Below are positions 53,505-61,996 of a DNA stretch of 64,000 nucleotides, in pieces. Location of the stretch: assembly GCF_002112505.1 (NCBI RefSeq), contig NZ_NEHW01000017.1:53979-117978 (forward strand), read 5' to 3'. Position numbers and translations under genes: made by a program. The stretch is from Pseudomonas sp. R28(2017). Lineage in GTDB: Bacteria; Pseudomonadota; Gammaproteobacteria; Pseudomonadales; Pseudomonadaceae. The notes under the pieces were generated by a model. That model made no database searches, was not told the DNA's origin, and was given only the letters and a program-made list of their open reading frames with translations. The first letter of the stretch is position 1. The number at the start of each line of letters is the position of its first letter.

Positions 53505-54137
53505 TTATTTGTCGAACAGTCGCTCGTGCACCCAACCCTTGTTGGTCAGCACCATCACACGCTTTTCCCTGGCCGGGGAGTCAGTGGTGGCCACCGCATT
53601 GCCCAGGTCACGGATAGTGGCCTTGACCTCGTCATTGGTCGCCCATTCCGGCAACCCGGTGATCTTGTAGGCATAGGTCACATCGGCCACGGTGTGCCCC
53701 ATCATCTGCCCCGGTTCGCTGAACTGCTCGATCGCCGTCACCTCGGCCTTGCCGAAGCACAGCCCGCCGCGGGTCTGGCCGTTGAGCAGCTTCTGGGCAT
53801 CGGCCTTGTAGTACTTGCGGCCCTCATCGGTAAGGTCGTAGGCGTAGTAGATGTCAGTGCGCGCCGGTTGCCACAGGCGCTCCGGCACTTCGACGCGGGA
53901 AATTTCCTTTTCGCTGACGATGCCGACCCTGGCCAGGGCATGCAACGCCTTGCTGGTGCCGGTGACGTCGAAGTCCTGGGTCTTGGTGGGGAAGTCGGTG
54001 ACCACGAAACAGTGCGGGTACTGCGTGTCGAGGTAGGCCTGGGCCGCCTTGTGGAAATTGGCCTCGCTGGCGTCCTTGGTGTCCGAGCAGCCGGACAGGG
54101 TGGCCAGCAACGCCAGCGGTACGAGCTTCCTGTACAT
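53505..54137 (-). CDS. Lipoprotein of unknown function
   Basis: The 210-residue protein has a type II signal peptide and lipobox (LVPLALLATLSGC, Cys17), with SD following it and giving an Asp near position +2/+3. The mature part looks globular (VVTDFPTKTQDFD, YYAYDLTDEGRKYYKADAQ, VTYAYKITGLPEWATNDEVK). No family was recognised. An Asp soon after the lipidated Cys could favour inner-membrane retention. The start ATG at 54137 was chosen because the signal peptide begins there; an earlier in-frame start gives non-signal sequence. Confidence 0.78.
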   Translation of the reverse strand: MYRKLVPLALLATLSGCSDTKDASEANFHKAAQAYLDTQYPHCFVVTDFPTKTQDFDVTGTSKALHALARVGIVSEKEISRVEVPERLWQPARTDIYYAYDLTDEGRKYYKADAQKLLNGQTRGGLCFGKAEVTAIEQFSEPGQMMGHTVADVTYAYKITGLPEWATNDEVKATIRDLGNAVATTDSPAREKRVMVLTNKGWVHERLFDK

Positions 54138-54261
54138 GATGAAACGTCCTTGGATTGCGAAGATAAACCGTTGGGCAGGGATTAGAACCCACGGGCTAGA
54201 GCGGCGCAATCGTGGCAGTACGGCATCTGGACAGGGTTCACATTTGAATCCGTGTTGGCTT

Positions 54262-54312
54262 TTTCGCGGGCAAGCCGGCGTGCGGAACCGCCGCTGCGAC
54301 TTGCCCGCGCAA
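54262..54312. repeat. REP-like inverted repeat
   Basis: TTCGCGGGCAAG and CTTGCCCGCGCAAGG form an imperfect long hairpin with a GC-rich loop, just beyond the stop codon of the MFS gene at 54318 (- strand). It may act as its transcript end. Confidence 0.65.
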
Positions 54313-54317
54313 GGGCT

Positions 54318-55649
54318 TCAACGGTTCGGCACATCCCGCGTGCGCAGTTTCTCTGGCAAGGCGAACAGCACCAGCAGCGCCGTCACCACGCAGGCCCCGG
54401 CAATCAGGTACAGCGCCGGAGTGGTGGTGCCAGTCAGGTCACGAATGCGGCCCACCAGCACCGGGCTGACGATCCCGCCCAGTTGACCCAGGGTGTTGAT
54501 CAGGGCGATGCCGCCGGCCGCACCCGCGCCGGCTCCGGCCAGCAATTTTGGCGGCAACGCCCAGAAGCTCGGGATCGACGCCACCACACCGGCGCCCAGC
54601 AGGCCGAGGGACACCAGCAGCAACGGCGTGTTGTCATCGAACAGCCCGGCGCAGAGGAAGCCCAGCGCGCCCAGCGAGATCAGCCCGGCGGTGAACCAGC
54701 GCCGTTCGCCCGTGGCATCCGACAGGCGCCCGCACACGACCATTGCAATGGCGCCGCAAATGTAGGGGATGGCTGTCAGCAGACCGATCATCGACGGGTT
54801 CTCGGTGCCGGCGCTGCGGATCAGTTGCGGCGCCCAGAAGTTCAGGCCGTAGGATGCAATCTGGATCAGGAAATAGATCAGCCCCAGGGTCAGGAAACCC
54901 GGAATGCGGATCGCCTGCAGCAGCGAGCCTTGACCATGGGCAGCCTGCGGTGGGTCGATGCGCGACAGCAGCAGTTGTTTTTCCGCCTGGTTCAGCCAGC
55001 CGGCATCCTCGATGCGGTCTTTGAGCCGGGTCAGCACCAGCAGGCCAAGGGCCACGCAAGGCAGGCCGCCGAGCAGGAACAGCCAGTGCCAGCCACGCAT
55101 CTGCAAGGCGCCGTCGAGGTGGCCGAGGATCAGGCCGGAGAACGGTGCGCCGAACAGCCCGGCAAAGGCCGAAGCGAGGAACAGCAGCGAGGTGATACGG
55201 CCGCGGTAGTGGCGGGGGAACCAGAGTGTCAGGTAGTACAGCACGCCAGGCGCGAAGCCGGCTTCCATGGCGCCGATGATGAAGCGCAGGGCATAGAACT
55301 GCCACTCGTTGCTGACGAACACCATGGCGGCGGTGGCCAGCCCCCAGGAAATCATGATGCGGGCAATCCAGCGGCGAGCGCCGACCTTGTACAGCATCAG
55401 GTTGCTGGGTACCTCGAACAGCACATAGCCGACCACGAACAGGCTTGCGCCCAGGCCATAGGCGGTGTCGCTGAAGCCCAGGTCAGTCTGCAGCTGGAAT
55501 TTGGCGAAGCTGATGTTGATGCGGTCGAAGAAGGCGAACAGGTAGCAGACCATGATCAGCGGCATCAGCCGCCAGGCGACCTTGCGCACCAGGGCTTTTT
55601 CACTGTCGGCGGTGCCATCGGCAGCCGTGTGCAGGGCGGAAAGACTCAT
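54318..55649 (-). CDS. MFS transporter, anion:cation symporter (ACS) family
   Basis: The 443-residue, 12-helix carrier has ACS/phthalate-permease-type features: FDRINISFAKFQLQTDLGFSDTAYGLGASLFVVGY at TM1-2 and FEVPSNLMLYKVGARRWIARIMISWGL. Substrates of this family are mostly organic anions such as tartrate, galactarate or aromatic acids. It is co-directional with and 87 bp downstream of the lyase and CoA-transferase genes, so it probably imports the acid they degrade. Confidence 0.9.
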   Translation of the reverse strand: MSLSALHTAADGTADSEKALVRKVAWRLMPLIMVCYLFAFFDRINISFAKFQLQTDLGFSDTAYGLGASLFVVGYVLFEVPSNLMLYKVGARRWIARIMISWGLATAAMVFVSNEWQFYALRFIIGAMEAGFAPGVLYYLTLWFPRHYRGRITSLLFLASAFAGLFGAPFSGLILGHLDGALQMRGWHWLFLLGGLPCVALGLLVLTRLKDRIEDAGWLNQAEKQLLLSRIDPPQAAHGQGSLLQAIRIPGFLTLGLIYFLIQIASYGLNFWAPQLIRSAGTENPSMIGLLTAIPYICGAIAMVVCGRLSDATGERRWFTAGLISLGALGFLCAGLFDDNTPLLLVSLGLLGAGVVASIPSFWALPPKLLAGAGAGAAGGIALINTLGQLGGIVSPVLVGRIRDLTGTTTPALYLIAGACVVTALLVLFALPEKLRTRDVPNR

Positions 55650-55736
55650 TGTGTGTTCTCCAGTCGGGCCGCGACGTGGGCGGCCCTGTTGTTCTTGTTG
55701 TCTGGTGGGGCGTACCCCGAAGTTACTGCGCTGCAG

Positions 55737-56675
55737 TCAGGCTGACAGGCCGGCCGGCAGCGGGTGCAGGTCACAGTTGCGCCCGGCCTTGGCCAGCTGG
55801 CCGGGCACCTCATGGCCGAGCAGGGCAGGCAGGCCCCGCGCCAGGCGCACCAGGCCATCGAGGTCGATGCCGGTGGGGATGCCGGTTTCGGCACACAGGT
55901 TGGCCAGGTCCTCGCTGCAGATGTTGCCCGAGGCGCCCGGCGCGAACGGGCAACCACCGAGCCCGCCGAGGGCCGCATCGAAGCGTCGGGCGCCGGCTTC
56001 ATAGGCCGCCAGCACGTTGCACAGGCCCAGGCCCCGGGTGTTGTGGAAGTGCAGCGTGAGCATGCTTGCCGGCAGCCGTTCCAGGCTGCGGCGAACCAGG
56101 CGTTCGACCTGGCGCGGGTTGGCCATGCCGGTGGTGTCGGCCAGGGTCACGCCGTGCACGCCCAGTTCCAGGTAGGCATCGAGCAGGCGCAGCACCAGGT
56201 CTTCATCGATGCGCCCCTCGAACGGACAGCCGAAGGCCGTCGCCACCGTGGCATTGAGGCTGACCGTGCGCCCTTGCACGGCTTGAACGATGTCAGCGAA
56301 GCCTGCCAGCGACTGCTCGCGGCGCATGCGCATGTTGGCCAGGTTGTGCGACTGGCTGGCCGAGAGCACCAGGTTCAGCTCGTCGGCAGCGGCTGCCAGG
56401 GCGCGTTCGGCGCCCTTGAGGTTGGGGATCAGGGCCACATAGACCACCCCCGGCTGGCGCTGGATGCCGCGGAACACGTCATCGCCGTCGCGCAGCGCCG
56501 GGATCGCCTTGGGCGAGACGAACGAGCCGGCTTCGATGCGGCTGAAGCCCAGGCGCGAAAGGCCATCGACCAAGGCGATCTTGTCTTGGGTGGCGACCCA
56601 GGTCGGTTCGATCTGCAAGCCGTCGCGCGGGGCCACTTCCTGGATGATCAGCTGCTCGGGGTTGGCCGGGATCAT
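55737..56675 (-). CDS. HMG-CoA lyase-family 3-hydroxyacyl-CoA lyase
   Basis: The 312-residue TIM-barrel metal-dependent lyase of the HMGL family has EVAPRDGLQIEP at the N terminus, the active-site loop GGLGGCPFAPGASGN with the catalytic Cys, and HFHNTRGLGL with metal-binding His residues. It cleaves a 3-hydroxy-3-methyl-type acyl-CoA to an oxo acid or ketone body plus acetyl-CoA. Pairing with a class III CoA-transferase rather than leucine-pathway genes suggests a substrate other than HMG-CoA, such as citramalyl-CoA. The start overlaps the transferase stop by 4 bp. Confidence 0.9.
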   Translation of the reverse strand: MIPANPEQLIIQEVAPRDGLQIEPTWVATQDKIALVDGLSRLGFSRIEAGSFVSPKAIPALRDGDDVFRGIQRQPGVVYVALIPNLKGAERALAAAADELNLVLSASQSHNLANMRMRREQSLAGFADIVQAVQGRTVSLNATVATAFGCPFEGRIDEDLVLRLLDAYLELGVHGVTLADTTGMANPRQVERLVRRSLERLPASMLTLHFHNTRGLGLCNVLAAYEAGARRFDAALGGLGGCPFAPGASGNICSEDLANLCAETGIPTGIDLDGLVRLARGLPALLGHEVPGQLAKAGRNCDLHPLPAGLSA

Positions 56676-57865
56676 TGCACCACCCCCTGGCTGCGCAGGC
56701 GGGCGATGTCGGCTGCGGCCATCCCCAGGCCACCGAGCACGGCGTCGGTGTGCTCACCCAGCGCCGGGCCTTGCCAGTCGACACGGCCCGGCGTTGCGGA
56801 GAGCTTGGGCACGATGCCCGGCATGCGCACGGCGGTGCCGTCGGGCAACTGGCTGTCGAGCAGCATGTCGCGTGCCTGGTAGTGCGGGTCGTTGACGATA
56901 TCGGCGACCGAATAGATGCGCCCGGCCGGGACTTCGGCCCGTTCCAGGGCCGCCAGCACGGCGTCGATCGGATGCTGGCGGGTCCACTGTTCGATGGCGT
57001 CGTCCAGCAGTGCGGCCTGGGCGGCGCGGCCGTCGTTGTGGGCGAACTCGTCGGCTTCGCCCAGGTCCGGCCGGCCGATGGCCTGCATCAGGCGGCGGAA
57101 GATCGGGTCGCTGTTGCCGGCAATCACCACAAAGGCGCCGTCGGCGGTGCGGTAGGTGTTCGACGGCGCGATACCTGGCAGTGCACCGCCACTGCGCTCA
57201 CGCACATGGCCAAGCAGGTCGTATTCGGGGATCAGGCTTTCCATCAGGTTGAACACGCTTTCCACCAGCGACACATCGACCACCTGGCCGACGCCACCGT
57301 TGGCGCGCACATTGAACAGCGACAGCAGCGCACCCATCACCGCATGCAGCGAGGCCAGCGAGTCGCCCAGGCTGACCCCGGCACGGGCCGGTGCCGCACC
57401 CGGTTCGCCGGTGGTATGGCGGATGCCGCCCATGGCCTCGCCGATGGCGCCGAAGCCCGGGCGGTCCCGGTATGGGCCGCTCTGGCCGTAGCCGGAGATG
57501 CGCACCAGGGTCAGGCGAGGGTTGAGCGCGTGCAGCACGTCCCAACCCAGGCCGAGTTTTTCCAGGGCACCGGGGCGCAGGTTTTCGATGAGCACGTCGG
57601 TGTCCTGCAGCAACTGCTTGACGATGGCCAGGCCCTCGGCGGCCTTGAGGTCCAGCGCCAGGGACTTCTTGTTGCGTGATTGCAGGTACCACCAGAGCGA
57701 AGTGCCGTCGTGCAGCTTTCGCCACTTGCGAAGGGGGTCGCCCTGGCCCAGGGCTTCGATCTTGATCACTTCGGCGCCGAATTCACCGAGCAGGCGGGCG
57801 GCAAAGGGGGCGGCGATCAGCGTGCCGATTTCCAGCACCCGGATGCCTTCGAGGGGAGCAGGCAT
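56672..57865 (-). CDS. CaiB/BaiF class III acyl-CoA transferase
   Basis: This 397-residue family III CoA-transferase starts LEGIRVLEIGTLIAAPFAARLLGEFGAEVIKIE and has WYLQSRNKKSLALDLK, ENLRPGALEKLGLG and the catalytic Asp in GVSLGDSLASLHAV (around residue 170). It moves CoA from a donor such as succinyl-CoA to a carboxylic acid. It is translationally coupled to the HMGL-family lyase, so together they would activate and then split one acid. The ATG at 57865 was chosen by family start; the upstream frame runs into REP DNA. Confidence 0.9.
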   Translation of the reverse strand: MPAPLEGIRVLEIGTLIAAPFAARLLGEFGAEVIKIEALGQGDPLRKWRKLHDGTSLWWYLQSRNKKSLALDLKAAEGLAIVKQLLQDTDVLIENLRPGALEKLGLGWDVLHALNPRLTLVRISGYGQSGPYRDRPGFGAIGEAMGGIRHTTGEPGAAPARAGVSLGDSLASLHAVMGALLSLFNVRANGGVGQVVDVSLVESVFNLMESLIPEYDLLGHVRERSGGALPGIAPSNTYRTADGAFVVIAGNSDPIFRRLMQAIGRPDLGEADEFAHNDGRAAQAALLDDAIEQWTRQHPIDAVLAALERAEVPAGRIYSVADIVNDPHYQARDMLLDSQLPDGTAVRMPGIVPKLSATPGRVDWQGPALGEHTDAVLGGLGMAAADIARLRSQGVVQ

Positions 57866-57986
57866 GTTGTGTACCTCATTGTTCTTGGACTTTGAGGGAG
57901 AGCCTACGGCTGTCAGGGACAGGGCACCAATCCTGTGTGGGCAACTACCGTTCGCGAAACGCGAAGGGTGAGTGCCCTGCCAGCAC

Positions 57987-58158
57987 CCGCCACTTCGCGG
58001 GCTTGCCCGCTCCCACAGGGTAAAGCGGCGCTTGCTGAGGATTTGTTCTCTGCGCGACAGCGCAGCCAAAGGGCTGGGTGATCTCCCACAGGATCACCCG
58101 GACCTCAAGGGCAGTGAAATACCTGTGGGAGCGGGCAAGCCCGTGAAGAGGCCGGTAC
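57987..58158. repeat. REP pair in the 302-bp gap upstream of the CoA-transferase gene
   Basis: TTCGCGGGCTTGCCCGCTCC (near 57993-58012) and GGGAGCGGGCAAGCCCGTG (near 58127-58145) are opposed REP elements about 115 bp apart. Between them lies TGCGCGACAGCGCAG and a smaller dyad (CTCCCACAGG). The first part of the gap (57866-57986) shows nothing else. Confidence 0.8.
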
Positions 58159-58167
58159 AGGACAACA

Positions 58168-59079
58168 CTATTGCTTATCCCCACGCAGCTGCTCGAACAG
58201 CAAGCGGCTTACCGGTGAAAGCGCCTCCAGCTCCCGGGCTACCAGCAGCAACTCGCGCTCGGCCCAGTCATCGCTCAGCGTCACCGCCCGCAAGCCCAGG
58301 GCCCCGCCGAACAGCTCGAAGGCCTTGCGCGGCAGAATCCCCACACCCATGTCGGCCTGCACCATGCGGCACACGGCATCGAAACTCGGCACATGAATGC
58401 GCAGGCGCAGTACCTTGCCGGCCCGGCGTGCGGCCTCGACGGTCCGCATGTTGATCGAACTGGCCGAATGCAGGCCGACGAAGTCGTTGTCCAGAGTCTG
58501 GGCAAAGGCCACCTGCGGTTGCTCGGCCAGCGGGTGCCCCTGGCGCACCACCAGCACCAGCTGGTCGCGCTTGTAGCGCACGGCATGCAGGTCGCGGGTA
58601 TCGCTGTCGCCGGAGCAGATGCCCAGGTCGGCGACACCGTCGAGCAGGCCCTGGACCACGCCGTTGCTCGGGCGCTCCTCCAGGTCGACCTTGATCTGCG
58701 CATGGTCGGCGTTGAACGCGGCAAGGTCCTCGGGCAGAAACTGGATGATCGCCGACAGGTTGGCCAGCATCCGCACGTAACCGCGCACGCCTTGCAGGTG
58801 CTCGCCCAGCTCCAGGCCGATCTTCTCCAGGTTGAACAGCATGCGCCGGGCATGGTGCAGCAGTGTTTCGCCCGCCGCGGTGAGCTGCATGCCGCGGGCC
58901 TGGCGCAGGAACAGCGGCGAGCCGAGCGCGCCCTCCAGCTCGTTGAGGCGCTTGCTGGCCGCCGACACTGCAATGGCTTCGCGCGCGGCGGCACGGGTCA
59001 GGCTGCCTTCTTCGTGGACGGCCACGAACAGCTTCAAGGTGACCAGGTCCAGGCGGCGGATCAGGTTGTTCAGCTGCAT
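58168..59079 (-). CDS. LysR-family transcriptional regulator
   Basis: The 303-residue regulator has an N-terminal HTH (DLVTLKLFVAVHEEGSLTRA, then AAREAIAVSAASKRLNELE) and an effector domain (VDLEERPSNGVVQGLLDGVADLGI, MVQADMGVGILPRKAFELF). The start is 7 bp after the HlyD-like gene, so it is probably the last gene of that pump operon. The CoA-transferase/lyase operon is also co-directional downstream, so it could control either unit. Confidence 0.92.
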   Translation of the reverse strand: MQLNNLIRRLDLVTLKLFVAVHEEGSLTRAAAREAIAVSAASKRLNELEGALGSPLFLRQARGMQLTAAGETLLHHARRMLFNLEKIGLELGEHLQGVRGYVRMLANLSAIIQFLPEDLAAFNADHAQIKVDLEERPSNGVVQGLLDGVADLGICSGDSDTRDLHAVRYKRDQLVLVVRQGHPLAEQPQVAFAQTLDNDFVGLHSASSINMRTVEAARRAGKVLRLRIHVPSFDAVCRMVQADMGVGILPRKAFELFGGALGLRAVTLSDDWAERELLLVARELEALSPVSRLLFEQLRGDKQ

Positions 59080-59086
59080 GCGGGCG

Positions 59087-60220
59087 TCATTCCTTGCTGC
59101 GCGTGTCGATGCTCACTACCACCGACATGCCCGGGCGCAGGCGCGCCGCGTCTGGCTGGTCGGGGTCGACGGTGATGCGCACCGGAATGCGCTGGGCGAT
59201 CTTGACGAAGTTGCCGGTGGCATTGTCGGCCTGCAGCAGGGCGAACTCGGAGCCGGTGGCCGGCGAGATCTGCTGCACATGGCCGTAGAGCTTGAGGTGG
59301 TTCAAGGCATCGACGGTGAAGGTCACCGGCTGGCCGATGCGCACGTCGGCCATCTGGGTTTCCTTCATGTTGGCGATCACCCACAGGGTAGCGGGTACCA
59401 GCGCCATGAGCTGTGCGCCGGAATTGACATAGGCGCCCAGGCGCGTGCCGATCTGCCCCAGCTGGCCGTCGCGGGGGGCGGTGACGCGGGTGTTGTCGAG
59501 GTCGATGCGGGCCAGCTCGACGGCGGCCTTGGCGTTCTCCACCGAGGCTTCCAGCGAGGCGCGGTTGACGATGACCGTTTCGCGGTCCTGGCGGGCGATT
59601 TCCAGCGCGGCCTTGGCCTGGGCCAGGCTGGCGACGGCGGCAGCCTCGCTGGCGCGGGCCAGGTCCAGCGCGCTGCGCGACACCGAACCATCGCTGACCA
59701 GCGCCTGGTTGCGGCTGAGGTCAGCCTTGGCCTTGGTCGCCTGGGCCGAGGCATCGCCGATCGCTGCCTGGCGTTGGACGATGGTGGCCTCGGCGCTGTT
59801 GCGCTGCTGCAGGTTGTTGGCCAGCGCTGCCTGCTGCTGTTGCAACTGGGCGATGGCCTGGGCCAGGCGCTGCTTGTAGATGCGGTCGTCCAGCTGCACC
59901 AGCAGGTCGCCGGCCTTGACCAACTGGAAGTCATGCACCGGCACGTCGACGACATAGCCGCTCAGCTGCGGGCCGATGATTGTCACCTGGCCGCGCACCA
60001 GGGCATTTTCGGTGCTTTCGATGGCGCTGCTGAACGGCGGCAGGTTCCAGGCGTAGAGCACCAGCAGGATGCCCGCCAGGGCCACGCAGGCAAAGCTGAT
60101 CGAGGACAGGATGCGCACCCGCCGCGTGCGCACCGGGCTGGTCGGTTCGCTGGGTGGCGTGCTGCCTTCCGGGGTTTCGGCGATGGCGGTGGTGGTCGTG
60201 GTGCGGGTTTCTTCGGTCAT
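59087..60220 (-). CDS. HlyD/EmrA-type membrane fusion protein
   Basis: This 377-residue adaptor has one N-terminal membrane helix (about 36-58, ILSSISFACVALAGILLVLYAW). It then has the HlyD biotinyl-lipoyl half motif TENALVRGQVTIIGPQLSGYV, a long Ala/Gln-rich coiled-coil hairpin (about 110-230) and the barrel (TRVTAPRDGQLGQIGTRLGAYV). It works with the adjacent DHA2 pump to pass drugs or metabolites across the periplasm. The ATG overlaps the pump stop (ATGA). No outer-membrane channel gene is present, so a TolC-like protein from elsewhere must serve. Confidence 0.93.
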   Translation of the reverse strand: MTEETRTTTTTAIAETPEGSTPPSEPTSPVRTRRVRILSSISFACVALAGILLVLYAWNLPPFSSAIESTENALVRGQVTIIGPQLSGYVVDVPVHDFQLVKAGDLLVQLDDRIYKQRLAQAIAQLQQQQAALANNLQQRNSAEATIVQRQAAIGDASAQATKAKADLSRNQALVSDGSVSRSALDLARASEAAAVASLAQAKAALEIARQDRETVIVNRASLEASVENAKAAVELARIDLDNTRVTAPRDGQLGQIGTRLGAYVNSGAQLMALVPATLWVIANMKETQMADVRIGQPVTFTVDALNHLKLYGHVQQISPATGSEFALLQADNATGNFVKIAQRIPVRITVDPDQPDAARLRPGMSVVVSIDTRSKE

Positions 60221-61866
60221 CGGTTGGCAGTACCGCGGGTGGAGTCGGATGAAGCAGCCTGGCGGGCGACATACCACAGCCAGGAGCCGCGAAGGGTAAT
60301 CCAGATCATGGTCAGCACGGCGATGCTGCCGATCAGCACGAACACGTCGTTGTAGGCCATGATGTTGGCCTCGCGGGTGGCGGCGCTGGCCAGCACGCGC
60401 AGGCCGGCCTCGCTGCGCAGCGCCGGGTCGGCGAGGATCCCGGCGTAACCGGAGCCGCCGCTTTGCACGCGGGCATTGACCAGCGGCTCGAGGTAGCTGA
60501 GGCGGTCCATCAGGTGGCTGGAATGGAATTTCTCGCGCCAGGTCTGGAAGGTGCCCAGCAGCGCCGCACCGATCAGCCCGCCGAGGTTGTTGCAGATGCC
60601 GAACAGCACCGAGAAACTCACCAGGTTGCGCGGGTTGGCGCGCACGTGGCTGATGCCCAGGGCCATCGACGGGCCGAGGAAGAAGGTGCTGCCGAACGCC
60701 AGCAGGAACTGGCTGAGGTACATTTGTGCCGGGCGCGTGAGGTTGCTTGAACTGCTGTCCATGAACGCCCCGGTGGCCATCGCCAGCAGCGAGACGAATA
60801 GCGGGATCACCAGGTGCTTGGGGTCGATGGTCAGCGCACTGCTGGCCAGGCCCGCCACGGCGCCGAGCAGCATGATCCAGTACAGCGAGCGCATCTGCTC
60901 GCTGCCCATGTTCAACACTTGCAGAAAGCCCACCGCGCCGGTGGATTGCTCCGAGGTGACCATGCGGATCAGGATCACGCACAGGCCCAGGCGGATGATC
61001 GCGCCACTGCCCAGCCAGCGTGTCATCAGCAGCGGGTTCTGGCGGTTGTGCTCGATGGCCAGGCCGGTGAATATCAAGGCAATGGAACAGGCCAGGGCGA
61101 CGCCGATCCAGGGTGCATCCAGCCACCAGTCGATGCGCCCCAGCGACAGTGCGGCGCAGAGCAGGGCGACGCCGCTGGCCATCAGGGTAAAGGTGAGAAA
61201 GTCCAGCGGCTCGAAGGTCTTGAAGCGGTCACCCGGGGGCAGCTTGAGCAGCAGCACGCAGCCCAGTGCAGTCAGCGCCAGGCCCAGCTCGAACAGGTAC
61301 AGGCCGCGCCATTCGGCGATCTGCAGCAGGTCTTCGGAGAAGATCCGCGCCAGCGGCAGGGCCAGTTGCGAGGCGCCCAGGCCCAGCACCATGGCCTTGA
61401 GCCGCCAACGCTCGGGGAAGGCCTGGATCATGTAGTACAGGCCCAGCGAACTGAGCGCCGCGCCGACCATGCCGTGGGCGGCGCGCACGGTGATGGCCGA
61501 GTTGAGATCGTTGACAAGCAGGTGGGCGAAGGTGACCAGGGCATACAGCACCAGGAACACCTCGGTGAAGGCACGCAGGCCGAACTGCTGGCGGAACTTG
61601 ACCAGCAGCAGGTTGATCGACACGTTGGTCATCACATAGGCCGCCGGCAGCCAGGCCATCTCGGCGCTGGTCGCGCCCAGCGCGCCCTGCAGGAACACCA
61701 GGTTGGCGGTGACCAGTGCGTTACCCAGGCCCCCCGTAATCGCCACCAGCAGGCCGACCACGCCATACGCCAAGCGCTTGGCCGGCGTGTGCAGGGGCGT
61801 GGAAGGGGAGCCGGGGAGGCTCGGCTTCTCGTGCGGGAGCCACTGGCGCGGGGTGTATTTGTCCAT
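60217..61866 (-). CDS. DHA2-family (EmrB-like) multidrug efflux MFS transporter
   Basis: The 549-residue MFS pump is of the drug:H+ antiporter-2 type with about 14 helices (first: LAYGVVGLLVAITGGLGNALV; last: VFVLIGSIAVLTMIWITL). Members pair with an EmrA/HlyD adaptor, which here follows with a 4-bp overlap. It heads the three-gene unit pump-adaptor-LysR. Substrates are not predictable. Confidence 0.92.
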   Translation of the reverse strand: MDKYTPRQWLPHEKPSLPGSPSTPLHTPAKRLAYGVVGLLVAITGGLGNALVTANLVFLQGALGATSAEMAWLPAAYVMTNVSINLLLVKFRQQFGLRAFTEVFLVLYALVTFAHLLVNDLNSAITVRAAHGMVGAALSSLGLYYMIQAFPERWRLKAMVLGLGASQLALPLARIFSEDLLQIAEWRGLYLFELGLALTALGCVLLLKLPPGDRFKTFEPLDFLTFTLMASGVALLCAALSLGRIDWWLDAPWIGVALACSIALIFTGLAIEHNRQNPLLMTRWLGSGAIIRLGLCVILIRMVTSEQSTGAVGFLQVLNMGSEQMRSLYWIMLLGAVAGLASSALTIDPKHLVIPLFVSLLAMATGAFMDSSSSNLTRPAQMYLSQFLLAFGSTFFLGPSMALGISHVRANPRNLVSFSVLFGICNNLGGLIGAALLGTFQTWREKFHSSHLMDRLSYLEPLVNARVQSGGSGYAGILADPALRSEAGLRVLASAATREANIMAYNDVFVLIGSIAVLTMIWITLRGSWLWYVARQAASSDSTRGTANR

Positions 61867-61925
61867 GGGGCTGACTGTACTTGAGGGGATGGGTGTGGGA
61901 ACAGGTGTTCGCCTTGAGATTTATT

Positions 61926-61975
61926 GCGCCTGTGAGATCGAGCGCCGCGTGGGCGGCGCTCGATCTCACAGGCGC
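61926..61975. repeat. Perfect 23-bp inverted repeat between the lactate permease and pump genes
   Basis: Arms at 61926-61948 and 61953-61975 are exactly complementary over 23 bp, with a 4-nt loop. The left arm begins GCGCCTGTGAGATCGAGCG. It shares most of its sequence with 63891-63943 near the right edge, so it belongs to a second repeat family distinct from the REP elements. It lies just downstream of lldP and may terminate or protect its mRNA. Confidence 0.85.
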
Positions 61976-61996
61976 TGACAAACTCAAGACCTACCC

